A stretch of DNA of 42,931 bases from Perkinsus marinus ATCC 50983 (taxonomy: Eukaryota; Perkinsozoa; Perkinsida; Perkinsidae): contig NW_003217134.1 in the NCBI RefSeq assembly GCF_000006405.1, forward strand, positions 34,309 to 77,239, written 5' to 3'. Made by a program: the position numbers and the translations under genes. Numbering within the stretch: position 1 is the stretch's first letter; every line of letters starts with the position of its first letter. Positions 18,435 through 30,467 of the stretch are shown one piece after another. The notes beneath the pieces were generated by a model. It had not been told where the DNA came from. It worked only from the letters and a program-made list of their open reading frames with translations, and ran no database searches.

Positions 18435-21400
18435 TCACTCTCGAAAGTTCATTCGTTTGGCAATCTTGTTGCGCTTCATAATTTCTTCATTTGCCTCTAT
18501 CGCTTCCTCAACAGGAATAACCACAACATCGCCATTCACCAACTCGAATGTCATCATCGACTCGTGGTTAGTTTGTTGTTCAATCTTCACCACCTCGTCG
18601 GCAAGCTGTCTCAGGTTTCTCACCTGAAAAACTTGTTTTTGTCGAGAAACACATGTGAACAGTGCATCACGCGCGAGACACGTGGGACGGGGTGGTCTAA
18701 CTCTGAGCACTACTGCAGTTTCAGTGAAGCTAACTCACCTGCACTCCATTTAACTTGGCTAACTGCAAGCACTTTATTTCATGATAGCCAATCGTAAGCT
18801 CACTCGCCAAAACTTGATGTAGTATCACAACCTCGTCATCACTACTCTTACGATGACCATGTGACCACAACTCGCAAAGACGAATCTAATAAGATCATTT
18901 TCAACCTATAATATTCCCGGGGGAAAACTCTGTTTTGAACTTTCTGCATTCTTCATTGATCGGTTTTCCATGCACATGTCATTTTCCCTATTGTTATCAA
19001 ATCCTAGACAGCGTTATCACTCAAAGCTAAATAGTCGATCGAAAATAAACTTACCGGAGCTTCTGATTCGAAATTGTCACCATATTCACACAGCAGAAAG
19101 GGCTCAGTCAGAGGCAAAAACACCAAACCAGCAACGATGAGATATCAGGGCCGAATCTTGGTTCCACCGGCACAAGAGGGTCAATTTTGCTGAAAAACGA
19201 AAATAATAGGAGACGCGTTTGTATGTCAGGGTATCATTACGTAACCTAACTTATGAGCATAGAAAAAGAACTCGAGTTTCTTATTAAAAGAAACTTAAAT
19301 TATGACATCACTCGATGTCATAATTTATGACATCGAGTGATGAAAAAAATTTATGACAAAAAATGAAAAAAATAATTTATTTATGACTCATAAATCGACC
19401 TCAACGATGGGGCATGCCTGGTAGGATCGTTCCCTCCCTGGCTGATCGATTCGCAACTCGAGCTCTTTCCCCAATGCTAAGCAAGGTCGCGGACGAGAGC
19501 CTGGGATTGTTAACCTCCCATAGGAGGTAATTTTTGAATTTTCCACATTTCTCAACAATCAGTTTTTCCCAGTGTAAAAGTCATCACAATAGTAACATCA
19601 TTTTCTCCATTATTATTAAACCCTGGGGAACGTTATTTCTCAAAGCTGAATCGGTCACTGATACAAGTTAACCTATTGCTCGCTTTAGAACACAGAGTAG
19701 GTAAAAACATGCACATGGTCAACTACATGTGTTGATAACAATATGAAAATTCTGAGAAAATTTTGGGAAATTCTTTGTTGGTTTCTGTACACTTCTACTC
19801 GAATTCGTATGTAAACTTCTGATCTCAGCTGAGGAAAGCGATTACATATATTCCTACTCCAACACTGTATAGGAAACTTCTGAGTTCAGTTGCTGAGGAA
19901 AGCGATTACATATATTCCTACTCCGACACTGTATAGGAAACTCCTGAGCTCAGCAGCTGAGGAAAGCGGTTACATATATTTCTACTCCAACACTGTCTTT
20001 ATGTGGACACACGAAAATACCCGTGTGTCACCGTTCAAGATAGCAATCAGAGAAACACAGTTTAAACATAACCAAAAAGTCGACATAGCCCAAAATTCTC
20101 GAACCCCGTGTTACAAAGTCTCTAACACAGTTTCAGAGTCATATAATGGAGTTTCATCCGTTTAACGTAAAGTGGCGTAATACTCCATGTAAATTGCAAC
20201 ACGCATATGTAAGTAGTATACATATACATGTGTTGTATACGTGTAATTATACAATTGCTTCCCGCGAAGTGAATTGTGGAAAATACTTTTCATTAGTGTT
20301 TTTCACATCACGGGTGAGACTCCAGTATATGATATTCACTATGGTGAAAATTCCTCGCGAAATGCGAATGGAATATGAGAAAATTGTCTCAAACTATACC
20401 GTGCAAAACTACGAATAACGCAGACTCTACTGACCTCAGTTTCAAGTTGAACACTTCGTTTTTGTGGTCCCTGAATATTCCAATCGATATAGTATCACCA
20501 ACAAAATGTCTTTGCAACAAGTAGATAAAAGGAATTCGTTCGCCCTGAAAAAAAACAAGTTCACGTGCCTACATAGCAGGGCAGGAGAGCTCGGAAATAA
20601 ATGACTCAGAAACGGGGGCGAGCGATGGGGAATTAACGACCGAATCCCACGCAGAGTGTTTTATGGAAATTTGCGAAAGTGTGAAATTTCTGCTGATTTC
20701 CATACACGATCCGTATATAAACTCATATGAAAACTCCTGAGCTCAGGAGCTGAGGAAAGCGATTACATATATTCCTACTCCAACACTGTATAGGAAACTC
20801 CTGAGCTCAGCAGCTGAGGAAAGCGATTACATATATTCATACTCCAACACTGTATAGGAAACTCCTGAGCTCAGCAGCTGAGGAAAGCGATCACATATAT
20901 TCCTACTCCAACACTGTATAGGAAACTCCTGAGCTCAGCAGCTGAGGAAAGCGATTACATATATTCCTACTCCAACACTGTATAGGAAACTCCTGAGCTC
21001 AGCAGCTGAGGAAAGCGATTACATATATTCCTACTCCAACATTATGTTACAACGTCTCGGAGATATGAAATATCAAACATCTTCAGCCAGTGTGGGAAAA
21101 CACTCACATGTTCAACTACATGTGTCGGTGGAAATATGAAAATTTTGGGAAATTCCCATTGTTTCTCTACAATTCTTAGTGAGGAAACTCTCGACCTCAT
21201 CTCAACAAAGCGATATATTGCAAATATAACGCAATAACAGTATCTGCTTCTCTTGATGCATTGTGGTGTCGCGTAGCTCTGAATCAGCTGAATTGCCTTT
21301 CTAGTGTTACGGGACTATTATTGGACGGTACAGATGTGTAACGAAGTAAAACTCTCTACTTGCACGCATGCGCAGTAGTCGAAGTCAGCTCGCGCGCTGA

Positions 21401-24400
21401 GATCTCTCACGACCATCACGAAGTAGTCGTTTTCGCCCACCCTTCCACCCGGTGGGATGCGGACTTCGCTCGTTCGTCGTTACTCCCCCTTTCTGGGTGA
21501 TCAGTTGGCGCGCTCTCCTGCTCATAGTTTTAGGTCTTGCTATCGGACCCTTTATGTTCGACTAAATTTAACTAAAAGTATTTGAGTATTATTATCATCT
21601 CTCTCAAATACTTATATCTACAGCACTTCCAGGTAAAGTTAAATTTCTAACTATAGTCTCAATGCAATACCAAAAGGATTGATGTTATACCCGCTTTATT
21701 GAAGTTTCACAACCCGTTTTACGTAAAGTGGCGTAAAACTCGGTGAAAAACGCGATCTTCGCGGCCTGTAGTAGTCGCGGAATATGTTTTTCATATCACT
21801 AGGGTGAAACTTCATTGATTCCACCCTTCCTGTCCTGACACACTTGATCGTCTCCCCCTGGGTGACGTGGCGATTTCACAACAGATAACGCCATGGCGTT
21901 ATCTTACACGTGAGTAAAACTCAAACTATTTGAGTATTGCTAGCATCTACCTCAAATACCAATATCTACAATATTCCACCAAAAAATTTAATTTTATCTC
22001 ATAGTTTTTGTAAAACCCAGAATCACCTCTCACCTGTCTAAAAGGAACAGTCCCATCGTTGGCAATGTTGTGTTCTCCTATACTGGTCACGACATCACCA
22101 ACCTTCAACACACTAGCTGCTGACGTTGCTGCCTCTATACGACGAACTCGTACACCAGTCAACTGAATGTTAGCGAATGCCATAGGACTCCAGTGATGAG
22201 GTAATTTGGCGGTCATTTTGAGGCGTACTCCTTATGATCTGTGTTTTTATGCCGTATCGCCACGAAAAAAATTACTGAATTTTCTGAGTTTTTATAGACT
22301 CCTAAATTCAGTAATTCCACTGATTAATTTCTCAACCAAAAACAGAGTGATTACAGAAATCTGAATATACGAATATAACTAACATCTTACCCAGTTAATC
22401 GTTACGTTATATAACCTCATATGAAAATGTCGCTAAAAGGATCAAGTGCCTTAGCAGTAAACATATTGGAGTTTCACAACCCGTTTTACGTGAAGTGGCG
22501 TAAAATGCGATATTCGCGATGAAATATGTTTCTCAAATCAATCGGATGGAACTCCAAATTATACAAAATGTAAAGGATATTATACTATTCAACTCGGACT
22601 GTCGCATCTTCATATTCGAAAAATACGGAGTTTTACCCTAGTGATATGAAAAACACATTTCACGACCACTGCAAGGTGCAAATATCGCGTTTTTCACAAA
22701 CGTTTACGTCACTTCACGTGAAAAGGGTCAAACTCCGGTGAAGTCTAAATTCATAATATATTCATATTAACCCTCAATATATACATTTAGAGGAGTTTTC
22801 CGCGACCCATCATAGAAAGAATCAACTGGGACTATCAAATCGGGACAGCACGCGGTGGGGCTATCACTCCCATGCCTCCTACAAGTGAAACGGCGACCGA
22901 TATAGAGCTATCAGCTATATTTATTTATTTCTCACATCCAATTAGCCTTAATATGTGAAAGTTTGTTTGTGAAATTATGCGTATTCGAAAAGATATGCAC
23001 TTTTCAAAATAGAACACACTGTAATAAACGCATATGAGGACTCACGTTAGGAGGCATGCCGAGTTCCTTACGGATATATGCCGACTCCAATGGCTGCACT
23101 ACGAAGCCACCATCACCAAATCCAGTATATCTGAAGGACGAGTGGTATTCAATCGCTATTCCACATTGCGCATATATAGTACTCCTAATAATAATGCTGA
23201 AGTATATGATAATTATGAACATATATAATACACTTTACATATCGCTACGTGTATCGGGGGCAGTCCTAAGGTGGGCGAACAGTGAAGGTATGTATAGCCC
23301 CACTGCGCAATGTTTAGATTTGCCCCAAAGGCTGTTCCACCGGCTTATGCCGTGCTTAATACACGTAACACATATCTCACCAAACTGTTTTTCACTCTCC
23401 AATGCTCACCTGCCATTCTTGTAAAAGTCCTCCAGAAGGTGTCTGACAATCTCAGTTGGTATTATATAACTGATATTCTCGGTTCCTTCACCTCTCAAGG
23501 CTTGAAACGCTACTCCGATGCACCTACCAGAAACTGCATTTCGATCTCACAAAACTTCAACTTACCGTCCGTTGTTGTCCACCGCTGGGCCGCCGCTGTT
23601 TCCTGGGTTAATCGCAGCATCAATCTGAGAGGAAAACGTTTTGTCAACTTCACCACGAAGTGTATAAGGGTATGAATGCATTGGACATTTATAATCAACG
23701 ACGCCGGGATAAGGTAGGCAGTTGGGACAGTGTGAAAATATATGTTTGCTTTCCTCAACTGAGCTTGTAAGCTTCCTCACTAAATTATGAAAATCCACAC
23801 AGAATTTTGGGTAGAAGTATACAAAAATCAACGATATTTCCCAAAAATTTCCATATTGTTAAAAACACATGTACAGTGCGTGCCAATTTGATATGTAAAT
23901 GTGGAGAATGTGCGTCGTTTTCTATTCCGGGATTAATGATAGTGAAAAACTTGTCGCTATGACAGTCTCGAAAGGTTACTTTTACCACATCATATCACAC
24001 GTTCATAGCAATGTCAACATTGTTTATGCGATATAGTTTAATCTCGAAGAATAACACACATTTGCATATCAAATTGAAACACACTGTAGTTGACCATGTG
24101 CATATATTTCCACACTGCAGATAGACGCGTCGTTAAGATGACTTGCATCAATGAGAATTCATAATAAAGTTCGACAACTTATGATCATTGCAAATTGCCC
24201 TAGAGTCGCTTAGCGTGTTAGAATATATTTTCGATTTTCTCAGCTGAGCTCAGGAGTTTCCTCACTGATCATAAGAACCCGGATGGAAGTGAACGTAAGC
24301 CAACAAGAATTTCCCAAAAATTTCCGTCCAGAATTTTCATGTTGTCACCGACACATGTGCATATTTTACGACATCTATGATCAGTTTGGAAATAAATTTT

Positions 24401-27221
24401 TGCTTTCCTCAGCTTCACCGAGGAGTTTCCTCACCTTATATAGAAGTTTACATACAAATTCAGATAAAAGTGCACAGAAACCAACAATAATTTCCCAAAA
24501 TTTCCATATAGTCACCAGTTGAACCCTGCGCCAAAACGATCTATGATATTTATAAAAACATCCAACACTCACCTGTATCGCAAGTAGTCTAGGAGCTCCA
24601 GGCGAACCATGAGCAGTGTACTCTTGCAAGTCTATACGGCTCACCACACCTGAGCCGAAGTGTGTTCGTCAATAAAACTCCTGAAGAAGTTTCATCGCTA
24701 ATTATGAGTTTTCACATGCTACAACAACTGAAATTCCAAATGCCACAAGAAGGAACGATCGCCTCGAAAATCGTTTGTCGCCGTCTTTTCACTGCTATTT
24801 CAATTTCATGTTGTCACTTCAGGCGAGGCAATAACTCCATCACACGCGTTGGGGGAATTTCCTCCACAGTGCGTGCCGAATTGATATGCAAATATGCGTT
24901 ATTTTTCCAAGTTAGTGAGAATCGATCTGAAACTATACAATGTAAAAATGACAATTATTATCATCACATACATAACAATACAGTTTGAAATTTTGCTTTA
25001 TAAGGAGTCGTACGTGTAACATTGCCAATATTCGATAGCGATAAAAATGATAAGTACTATATTTACATACATAACCAGACAGGTAGATTCTTTATAAAGA
25101 GTAATCAAGTGTGATGAGAGTACCCGTTTGGGACTGTGATGATAGCGACAACTTGTTCACTAAAATTTGTTCTTCAAAATAACACACATTTGCATCGATC
25201 AAATTGACATGTACTGTACGAAGTCGTCAACACGTCGGTATTCAGTACCCGGGGATAAAGAAAAATTTACTTTTTGATCTACTCACGAATGCTCCTACAC
25301 AAGCTACTACATGATGTCTACACACACGAATGATAATTCTATACAGTCGTGTCTAGATGTCCGATCTACCTTGCGAAACAGAGGTGTTGTCTCCTCCTAC
25401 AGGGTATCCAACCACCGTAACATCATCACCAAGCTTCTGAAATATCATAGCACATTCACCAGCAGTATTTAAAAATATACTCAACCACATGTGTTGGTGA
25501 CAATATAATGATTCTGATGAAATTTTGGAAAATTCTACCTAGATTCGTTAAGGAGAGCGAACATATATTCCAACACTAGCAGAACTCACCGGTAGCTTTC
25601 TCGCTAACTTTAGCGGCTCCAAAGTACTCCAGAACTCCTTCTTAGCATTTTCGTTATCCTACACATCACATTGTTAAATCCTAAACACACATTGACCTCA
25701 CCTCGAAAACAGGTTCCAAAATAGCCAGATCGCACTCAGATGCCACACAAAGAGCTCTGCAGACGACCTTGGCTGAACTACCACGGGGTTTCACCTGAGC
25801 ATAGCAATACAACGATATCCCTCAATTTCAGAATAATTTCGAATTTACACATACCAATATGTACCCGTCACTGTTGAGTTCAATGCCGTGCAGTGTGAGA
25901 ATATACGTTGAACTCAACAGTTGAGTACATTAATACTTTTAATATATTACCATGCAAGAGTGACAGTAATACGCTCAAGGTTGACACTGTGAATCGAAGT
26001 TCGTCGCTTTACTACAACAAATTTGATCGGTGTGTTCAATAGACCCCTCCTGAGCTTCAAGAGCGCTCTTAGGATTGGATTTCTCTTTTGTTGTGGACCA
26101 GTGTTGTAATATATGTTCGCTTTCCTCAGCTGACCTTAGGTGTTTCCTTACCAACTATAGGAGTTTATATACGAACTAGGGTAGAAGTGTACAGAAAGCA
26201 ACAAGAATTTAGCCAAATTTCCTCAGAATTCTCATGTTGTCACCAACATATGTGGTTGACCATGTGCATATTCTCCCACACTGCCAATGCCGTGCAGTGT
26301 GGGAATATATGTTTGCTTCCCTCAACTCAGCTCGTGAGTTTCCTCGCTATATTATGAAAATCCACACATTATTTTAGGTAGAGATATACAAAAATCAACT
26401 ATAATTTGCAAAATATTATTCCGTATATTCCCACACTGACGAGAAGAATAGTCATCGAACGTATATGCATCTCAAATAATTTCACCATAAGATTACGCTT
26501 ACTTGAATAACAGCAGCATGCTTAACGCTATGGGCATTAGTGAGCAGCAACCCTCGAGATGTGTCACCACAGCCATCTGCGGTGAACGCAAATGCAGTCG
26601 ACGTGCCTGAAGTAGTGTGCATAAATAGTATATGTAGTCGTGACAATCAATGGCTCACTGGAGACCTGGGGCTTGGAACTCCACGGCGCCGAATAGTTGG
26701 GCTCAGAGTGCGTGCAAAAAACCTAGAATAAAAAAATCAGCATATTCGCAGTCGGATATTATAATCCCGACCGCGTGCGCACAACAACCACTGAGATTTC
26801 CTTTCAAGTGCAATATTTCATTCCGAAGATCATATACGTATGCGTTTCTCTACTACAATTTTACAGATAATGGATATCGATCTTATCTTCACAATATTGA
26901 TCGAAAATACATACGAAAAAAACCATGTACGTTTTCTACCTTCACAACACTGTTAACACCCGGTTGGTCGCCAATGTCGTCGGTGCACCCGTCAGAGTCG
27001 TCACCGCCGGATGATAACCTCCTAAAAGGTCAATACTTAAAGGAATGCATCATCGAATCATGATTTATCCCATACATCTAATTTACGAAAATATGATCAT
27101 ACTTGAAAATTTACTTTTTTGCTAACTTCTTGACGAATTACAAGTGGAGCTTTGCACAGAATCGCGTACCCGCTTACGGTCGAAGCCTACTACTAGGCGT
27201 TGCTCCTCTTCGAGGGGTCAT
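18435..27221 (-). CDS. Deg/HtrA-type serine protease (plant Deg9-like), 16 exons
   Basis: Exons in coding order: 27221-27178, 27021-26940, 26722-26659, 26606-26503, 25794-25702, 25658-25590, 25436-25370, 24649-24573, 23624-23566, 23523-23410, 23130-23046, 22162-22034, 20544-20435, 19189-19055, 18885-18739 and 18623-18435. All introns are GT-AG and all phases agree. The ~522-residue product has SVVKVFC and PNYSAPW near its start. The catalytic triad is His89 (LTNAHSV), Asp120 (ECDLAIL) and Ser210 (NPGNSGGPA). Typical Deg landmarks follow: VVGYPVGGD, VVSRID, GTENISYIIP, PDZ1 (LKVGDVVTSI, NDGTVPFR) and a second PDZ-like end (LTIGYHEI, NLRQLADEV). Such proteases degrade damaged or regulatory proteins. 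Exon 14 lacks one base near 19145: its first part and its YLIVAGLVFLPLTEP part are in different frames. This is either an assembly error or a damaged allele. The start codon is provisional; an upstream exon is possible. Confidence 0.88.
19306..19342. repeat. 18-bp-arm perfect palindrome
   Basis: CATCACTCGATGTCATAA at 19306-19323 is the exact reverse complement of 19325-19342, with one base between. It lies in protease intron 13, in an AT-rich stretch with further partial copies of TTATGACA. Confidence 0.85.
19800..19998. repeat. 64-bp repeat, short array
   Basis: Three copies of a unit with CTGAGCTCAG, TGAGGAAAGCGATTACATAT and CTCCAACACTGTATAGGAAA lie in protease intron 13. The same unit forms the larger array at 20.7-21.04 kb in the neighbouring intron. 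The unit is the terminal part of the hAT-like element seen elsewhere in the window. Confidence 0.85.
20148..20323 (+). mobile_element. Family 1 MITE
   Basis: Begins GGAGTTTCATCC and ends GGGTGAGACTCC. It has extra internal sequence rich in ATATACATGTG, giving 176 bp. The flanking triplets (AAT and AGT) do not match. It lies in protease intron 13. Confidence 0.65.
20715..21042. repeat. 64-bp minisatellite, main array
   Basis: About five tandem copies of a 64-bp unit; the TGTATAGGAA marker recurs at 20787, 20851, 20915 and 20979. Units are nearly identical, so amplification is recent. The array lies in protease intron 12 (20545-22033). Confidence 0.93.
21701..21813 (+). mobile_element. Family 1 MITE
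   Basis: A 113-bp element, GAAGTTTCAC to GTGAAACTTC, flanked by the 3-bp duplication ATT (21698-21700 and 21814-21816). Both ends carry the same G-to-A-type change, so the inverted repeat stays paired. It lies in protease intron 12. Confidence 0.75.
22468..22555 (+). mobile_element. Family 1 MITE, short copy
   Basis: GGAGTTTCACAACCC to GGAACTCC, 88 bp, internally deleted relative to other copies. It lies in protease intron 11. Confidence 0.6.
22627..22736 (-). mobile_element. Family 1 MITE, reverse orientation
   Basis: GGAGTTTTACCC with the GATATGAAAAACAC side first, ending CACTTCACGTG...CAAACTCC. It lies 70 bp from the previous copy, in opposite orientation, in the same intron. Confidence 0.65.
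23874..24086. mobile_element. Tc1/mariner-like MITE, family 3
   Basis: This element has inverted ends CAGTGCGTGCCAATTTGATA and TATCAAATTGAAACACACTG, with a TA on each side (23872-23873 and 24087-24088). It is 213 bp long, lies in protease intron 8 (23625-24572), and has no coding capacity. Ends starting CAGT next to TA are typical of Tc1/mariner-derived MITEs. Further pieces of the family lie at about 24870-24900 and 25105-25213, and at 31173-31435. Confidence 0.7.
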
Positions 27222-27415
27222 CGCCTCTCCAGCCAAACCACGACGAGTCGACCCTAAAAACACAACAACTCACATCAAATGACCACTCAGGAACCATTAA
27301 GTATACTACTACGACACAGTCGATATTCTTGCAATTACAACTGCGAAGTTGCTAAAGACATTACAATGAATCTCACTGTGATCCATTTTGATGCCTTTTA
27401 CCAACCACACAGTAC

Positions 27416-27582
27416 CAGTATGGGAAAATATGCACATAGTCAACTACATGAGTTGGTGACAATATGAAAATTCTGAGAGAATTTTTCAATTTCCCTGGAC
27501 ACTTCGGCCCGAATTTCTATATATAGCCTTAGAAACTCCCGAGCTCAGCTGAGGAGAGCGAGCATATATTCCTCCAACATTG
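27416..27582. mobile_element. hAT-like MITE, family 2
   Basis: A 167-bp element from CAGTATGGGA to CTCCAACATTG, flanked by the 8-bp duplication CACAGTAC (27408-27415 and 27583-27590). It lies upstream of the Deg protease start. An 8-bp duplication and CAGTG-type ends fit a hAT-derived MITE. Diverged relatives lie at about 24240-24500, 26095-26450, 29030-29170, 31745-31870, 33910-34070, 34870-35020, 38985-39130 and 41690-41830. Confidence 0.72.
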
Positions 27583-27759
27583 CACAGTACCGATATCATC
27601 CCAGGACTTCACCGTTTACTACTACCTAACTCCAAGTGGATTTCCTATTGCGTAAAAAAGGCAAATATTATCCTCATTTATACCACACCTTGACGAAATT
27701 TAAATTCTTCAATCACAAGCAGTTTTTAAAGGCATAAATTGCGGTCTCTGTTTGATCAA

Positions 27760-28210
27760 TTTGGGGCAGCTATGCCACCTCAGGATATGCCTCGATTCAA
27801 CCAATTTATTCGAGTGGGGCAACTATGCCACCCTAGAAGATACTCTAATACAATCAGCTACCCCGAGTGGGGCAACTATGCCACCCTAAGATATACCCTA
27901 ATACATTCAATTTCCCCGAGTGGGGCAGCTATGCCACCCTAGTAGATACAAACTAATACAACCAACTTCCCCGAGTGGGGCAGCTATGCCACCCTAAGAT
28001 ATACCTTAATACAATAAACTTCCCCAAGTGGGGCAGCTATGCCACCCTAAAATATACCCTAATACATTCAAATTTCCCGAGTGGGGCAGCTATGCCACCC
28101 TAAGATATGCCCTAATACACTCAACTTCCCCAACTGGGGCAGCTATGCCACCCTAGGTTATACCCTAATACACTCAACTTCCCCGAGTGGGGCAGCTATG
28201 CCACCCTAAT
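27760..28210. repeat. 53-bp minisatellite, array 2
   Basis: About eight tandem units of 53-54 bp; the GTGGGGC marker is at 27814, 27867, 27920, 27974, 28028, 28081 and 28187, with CTGGGGC at 28134. Each has GGGGCAGCTATGCCACCCTA. It has the same unit length and core as the array at 14.2 kb, but a different consensus. It lies upstream of the Deg gene and next to an assembly gap. Confidence 0.92.
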
Positions 28211-28337
28211 TCAATACCACACTTCCAGCAACTCCTTTATTACCCTCATCATTATTCTCTCTCCGACGCTTCCGTGGTGACACCGGTATCACCAGTGGAT
28301 TTTCTGAGTTCGTAGTGGACATACAGAATATAAATAA

Positions 28338-28437
28338 NNNNNNNNNNNNNNNNNNNNNNNNNNNNNNNNNNNNNNNNNNNNNNNNNNNNNNNNNNNNNNN
28401 NNNNNNNNNNNNNNNNNNNNNNNNNNNNNNNNNNNNN
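28338..28437. other. Assembly gap (100 N)
   Basis: Exactly 100 N close to the 53-bp minisatellite. Placeholder of unknown true length. Confidence 0.95.
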
Positions 28438-29900
28438 CGATTATCCGGACTTGCCAGAGAAAAGTACTCTCTATATAGGCTATTACTGTGTCTCTATGCT
28501 TGAATCGACCAAGTATCGGAAATTTACAATCATGCTTCAGCAGAATTACTAAAGTATAATTGGGTCTCCACGACCTATAGATTTCAATATACCAGACATT
28601 GGTCACTATATTGAATATATGAGAGTCTCATAGACCCTATCCATATCACAACCCTTTCCTTATACACCCAATACAAAATTCCTTGCAATTTGACTGAACT
28701 TCACGTAGTATCGGCAATAAAACTGAAAGGAAATTTCCAATTGGTCACGTATCAAACGAAACACCGAAGCATCTCCAGAAACTCATTAATTTCCACACCA
28801 TCCGAGTTTATGCCTCTTTACCGACCACAAAAAATCACTCCTTCGGTACTTCGCGATCATCATAAATCAGCCCCGCCGCTGCAAAAGAGAAAAGTGACAA
28901 GAAATTGTATTTCCCACGAGTTCAACTCCGGGTAGCCAATACTATGCATATCCATAATCTAACAGAACACAACTAGAATTTATCAACGTGCATTCGTAAC
29001 ACACCGCGAGAATGGACCGACGTCTACGTAAGAAAGTAGTGTGGGAAAAATAGGTCATCAACATGAACATCGTGAGTAAATTCCTATTGGTTTTTGTACA
29101 CTTCTACCCAAATTCGCACATCAACTCCTATGATTAGTCAGGAAACTCCCGAGCTCAGCTGCGGAAAGCGACTAGTTAAAAACAACGACCGAGCAACAGT
29201 AATTACCTTCACGAGCTTTCCGTCGCGCCTTCACCCGCATCAAAATGTCTCTTTTGCCTCTTTTCCGCCTCCTTCTTCCCTTGCTGAACAATAAGAAAAT
29301 ATGAGTCTCGTGGCTCCATCAGAATATACTGTGGTTCTCAATAACCTGTTGAGCTCAGACTATGTACTGAGCGCATTAAATGACTTTATTAAAAATATAA
29401 ACGATATCGATGATATGCAGATTTGAAAATCAACTAATGCTATTTCTCAGAACTCTGAAATGCTGATTGGACTTCCGAACTACTTCTCGAACTCAGAGTC
29501 CCTTTAGCGCGTTCGCAGGCTTAATTTCCCACTACAGTGCGAACCAGAGCTTCACCGCGGTCTGTGAAACTCTTAGGTGACTTACGTGCGCAACGCGAAA
29601 GCACGTGTGCACCTGCGGAGCGCATCTTCCGGCGCGGTCTATTTTGCGTACTTAAATTAAAATTTAATAATTAAATTTTATATCGATATACTGTCACGTT
29701 GCCAAGAGGAGTTTTGGAGTGGGAATTTTCATCAGTTTTAGAGGAATGGCTTAGGAGTCATCAAGCAATTCTATTCAGCCTGAGTGCGTTTCATTCTTCA
29801 AATGCTGCCACACGTGCGTGAGATTAGTGACCCTGGGCAAAACCCTAGTGCGAACCATATCTATTTTTTCGAGATGACCATTTTCAATTCCAGAATACGG
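28438..29900. other. Intergenic, only repeats seen
   Basis: No exon chain or domain was found. A diverged copy of the hAT-like repeat lies at about 29030-29170, and an AT-rich near-palindrome at 29655-29685. Open frames at 28690-28935 and 29094-29294 have no support. Confidence 0.35.
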
Positions 29901-30329
29901 TTATAGACTACGGAACGCTTCTAAAACGTCGTCCATTGGTTCACATTTTAAAGTAGATTTCGAAAATACTATTTTGCATTCACACTGTATACCTGGAGAT
30001 AAAGCGAGCCTGGCTACATTCACTGAAGTAACATTATAGAATCCGCTAGAGCACATTATGAACTCGATGAGCCCACCGACGATATCCTCATATCTTTGGT
30101 CGCCGCCCGCCCGACCGTTTTGCTCTATACTATCTCGTAGCAGCATGATCAGTCTAGCAAAATTAAGGTTTGATTTCTCTCCTATGGTTGTGTTGAACGA
30201 CGATGATCTCGACAACTCCCCCAACACGACTAACGAGTCTGTAATGGCCAATGAGCATAACGAAGAAAGTACATATACATAACATAGAGAGTCGTCGTCG
30301 GAGGTTAGGAGAGCGCATAGAAAGGCCAC
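29901..30329 (-). CDS. Uncharacterised protein
   Basis: A 142-codon open frame on the minus strand starts 138 bp from the PP2C start and is transcribed away from it. The protein has a moderately hydrophobic N-terminus (LCYVYVLSSLCSLAITDSLVVLGEL), a central basic/acidic part and a Cys-containing C-terminal third. I do not recognise a family. Length, balanced composition and the divergent position favour a real gene or exon, but no conserved motif proves it. An inverted, diverged copy of its last ~35 bases lies in the first PP2C intron. Confidence 0.4.
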   Translation of the reverse strand: MAFLCALLTSDDDSLCYVYVLSSLCSLAITDSLVVLGELSRSSSFNTTIGEKSNLNFARLIMLLRDSIEQNGRAGGDQRYEDIVGGLIEFIMCSSGFYNVTSVNVARLALSPGIQCECKIVFSKSTLKCEPMDDVLEAFRSL

Positions 30330-30467
30330 CCTCGATAGGGGTCCCTCGACAAAGGTTGTGATACTCAGATTTTACCATAGTTTGTCAATTACTGTCTATG
30401 TCGATAGTTTAGCGCTCGCCCCAACGCGCATTTTGGTCGGTCTCGTCTCTGAAATCGGTTAATCTCT
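30330..30467. promoter_or_regulatory. Candidate bidirectional promoter
   Basis: These 138 bp separate the uncharacterised minus-strand frame from the PP2C start. Any promoter of either gene should lie here or overlap it. No TATA or other core motif was convincing. The call depends on the leftward frame being real. Confidence 0.3.

Noticed and set aside
20715-21042. CRISPR-like array
   Set aside because: Units are directly tandem with no unique spacers, in a eukaryotic intron.
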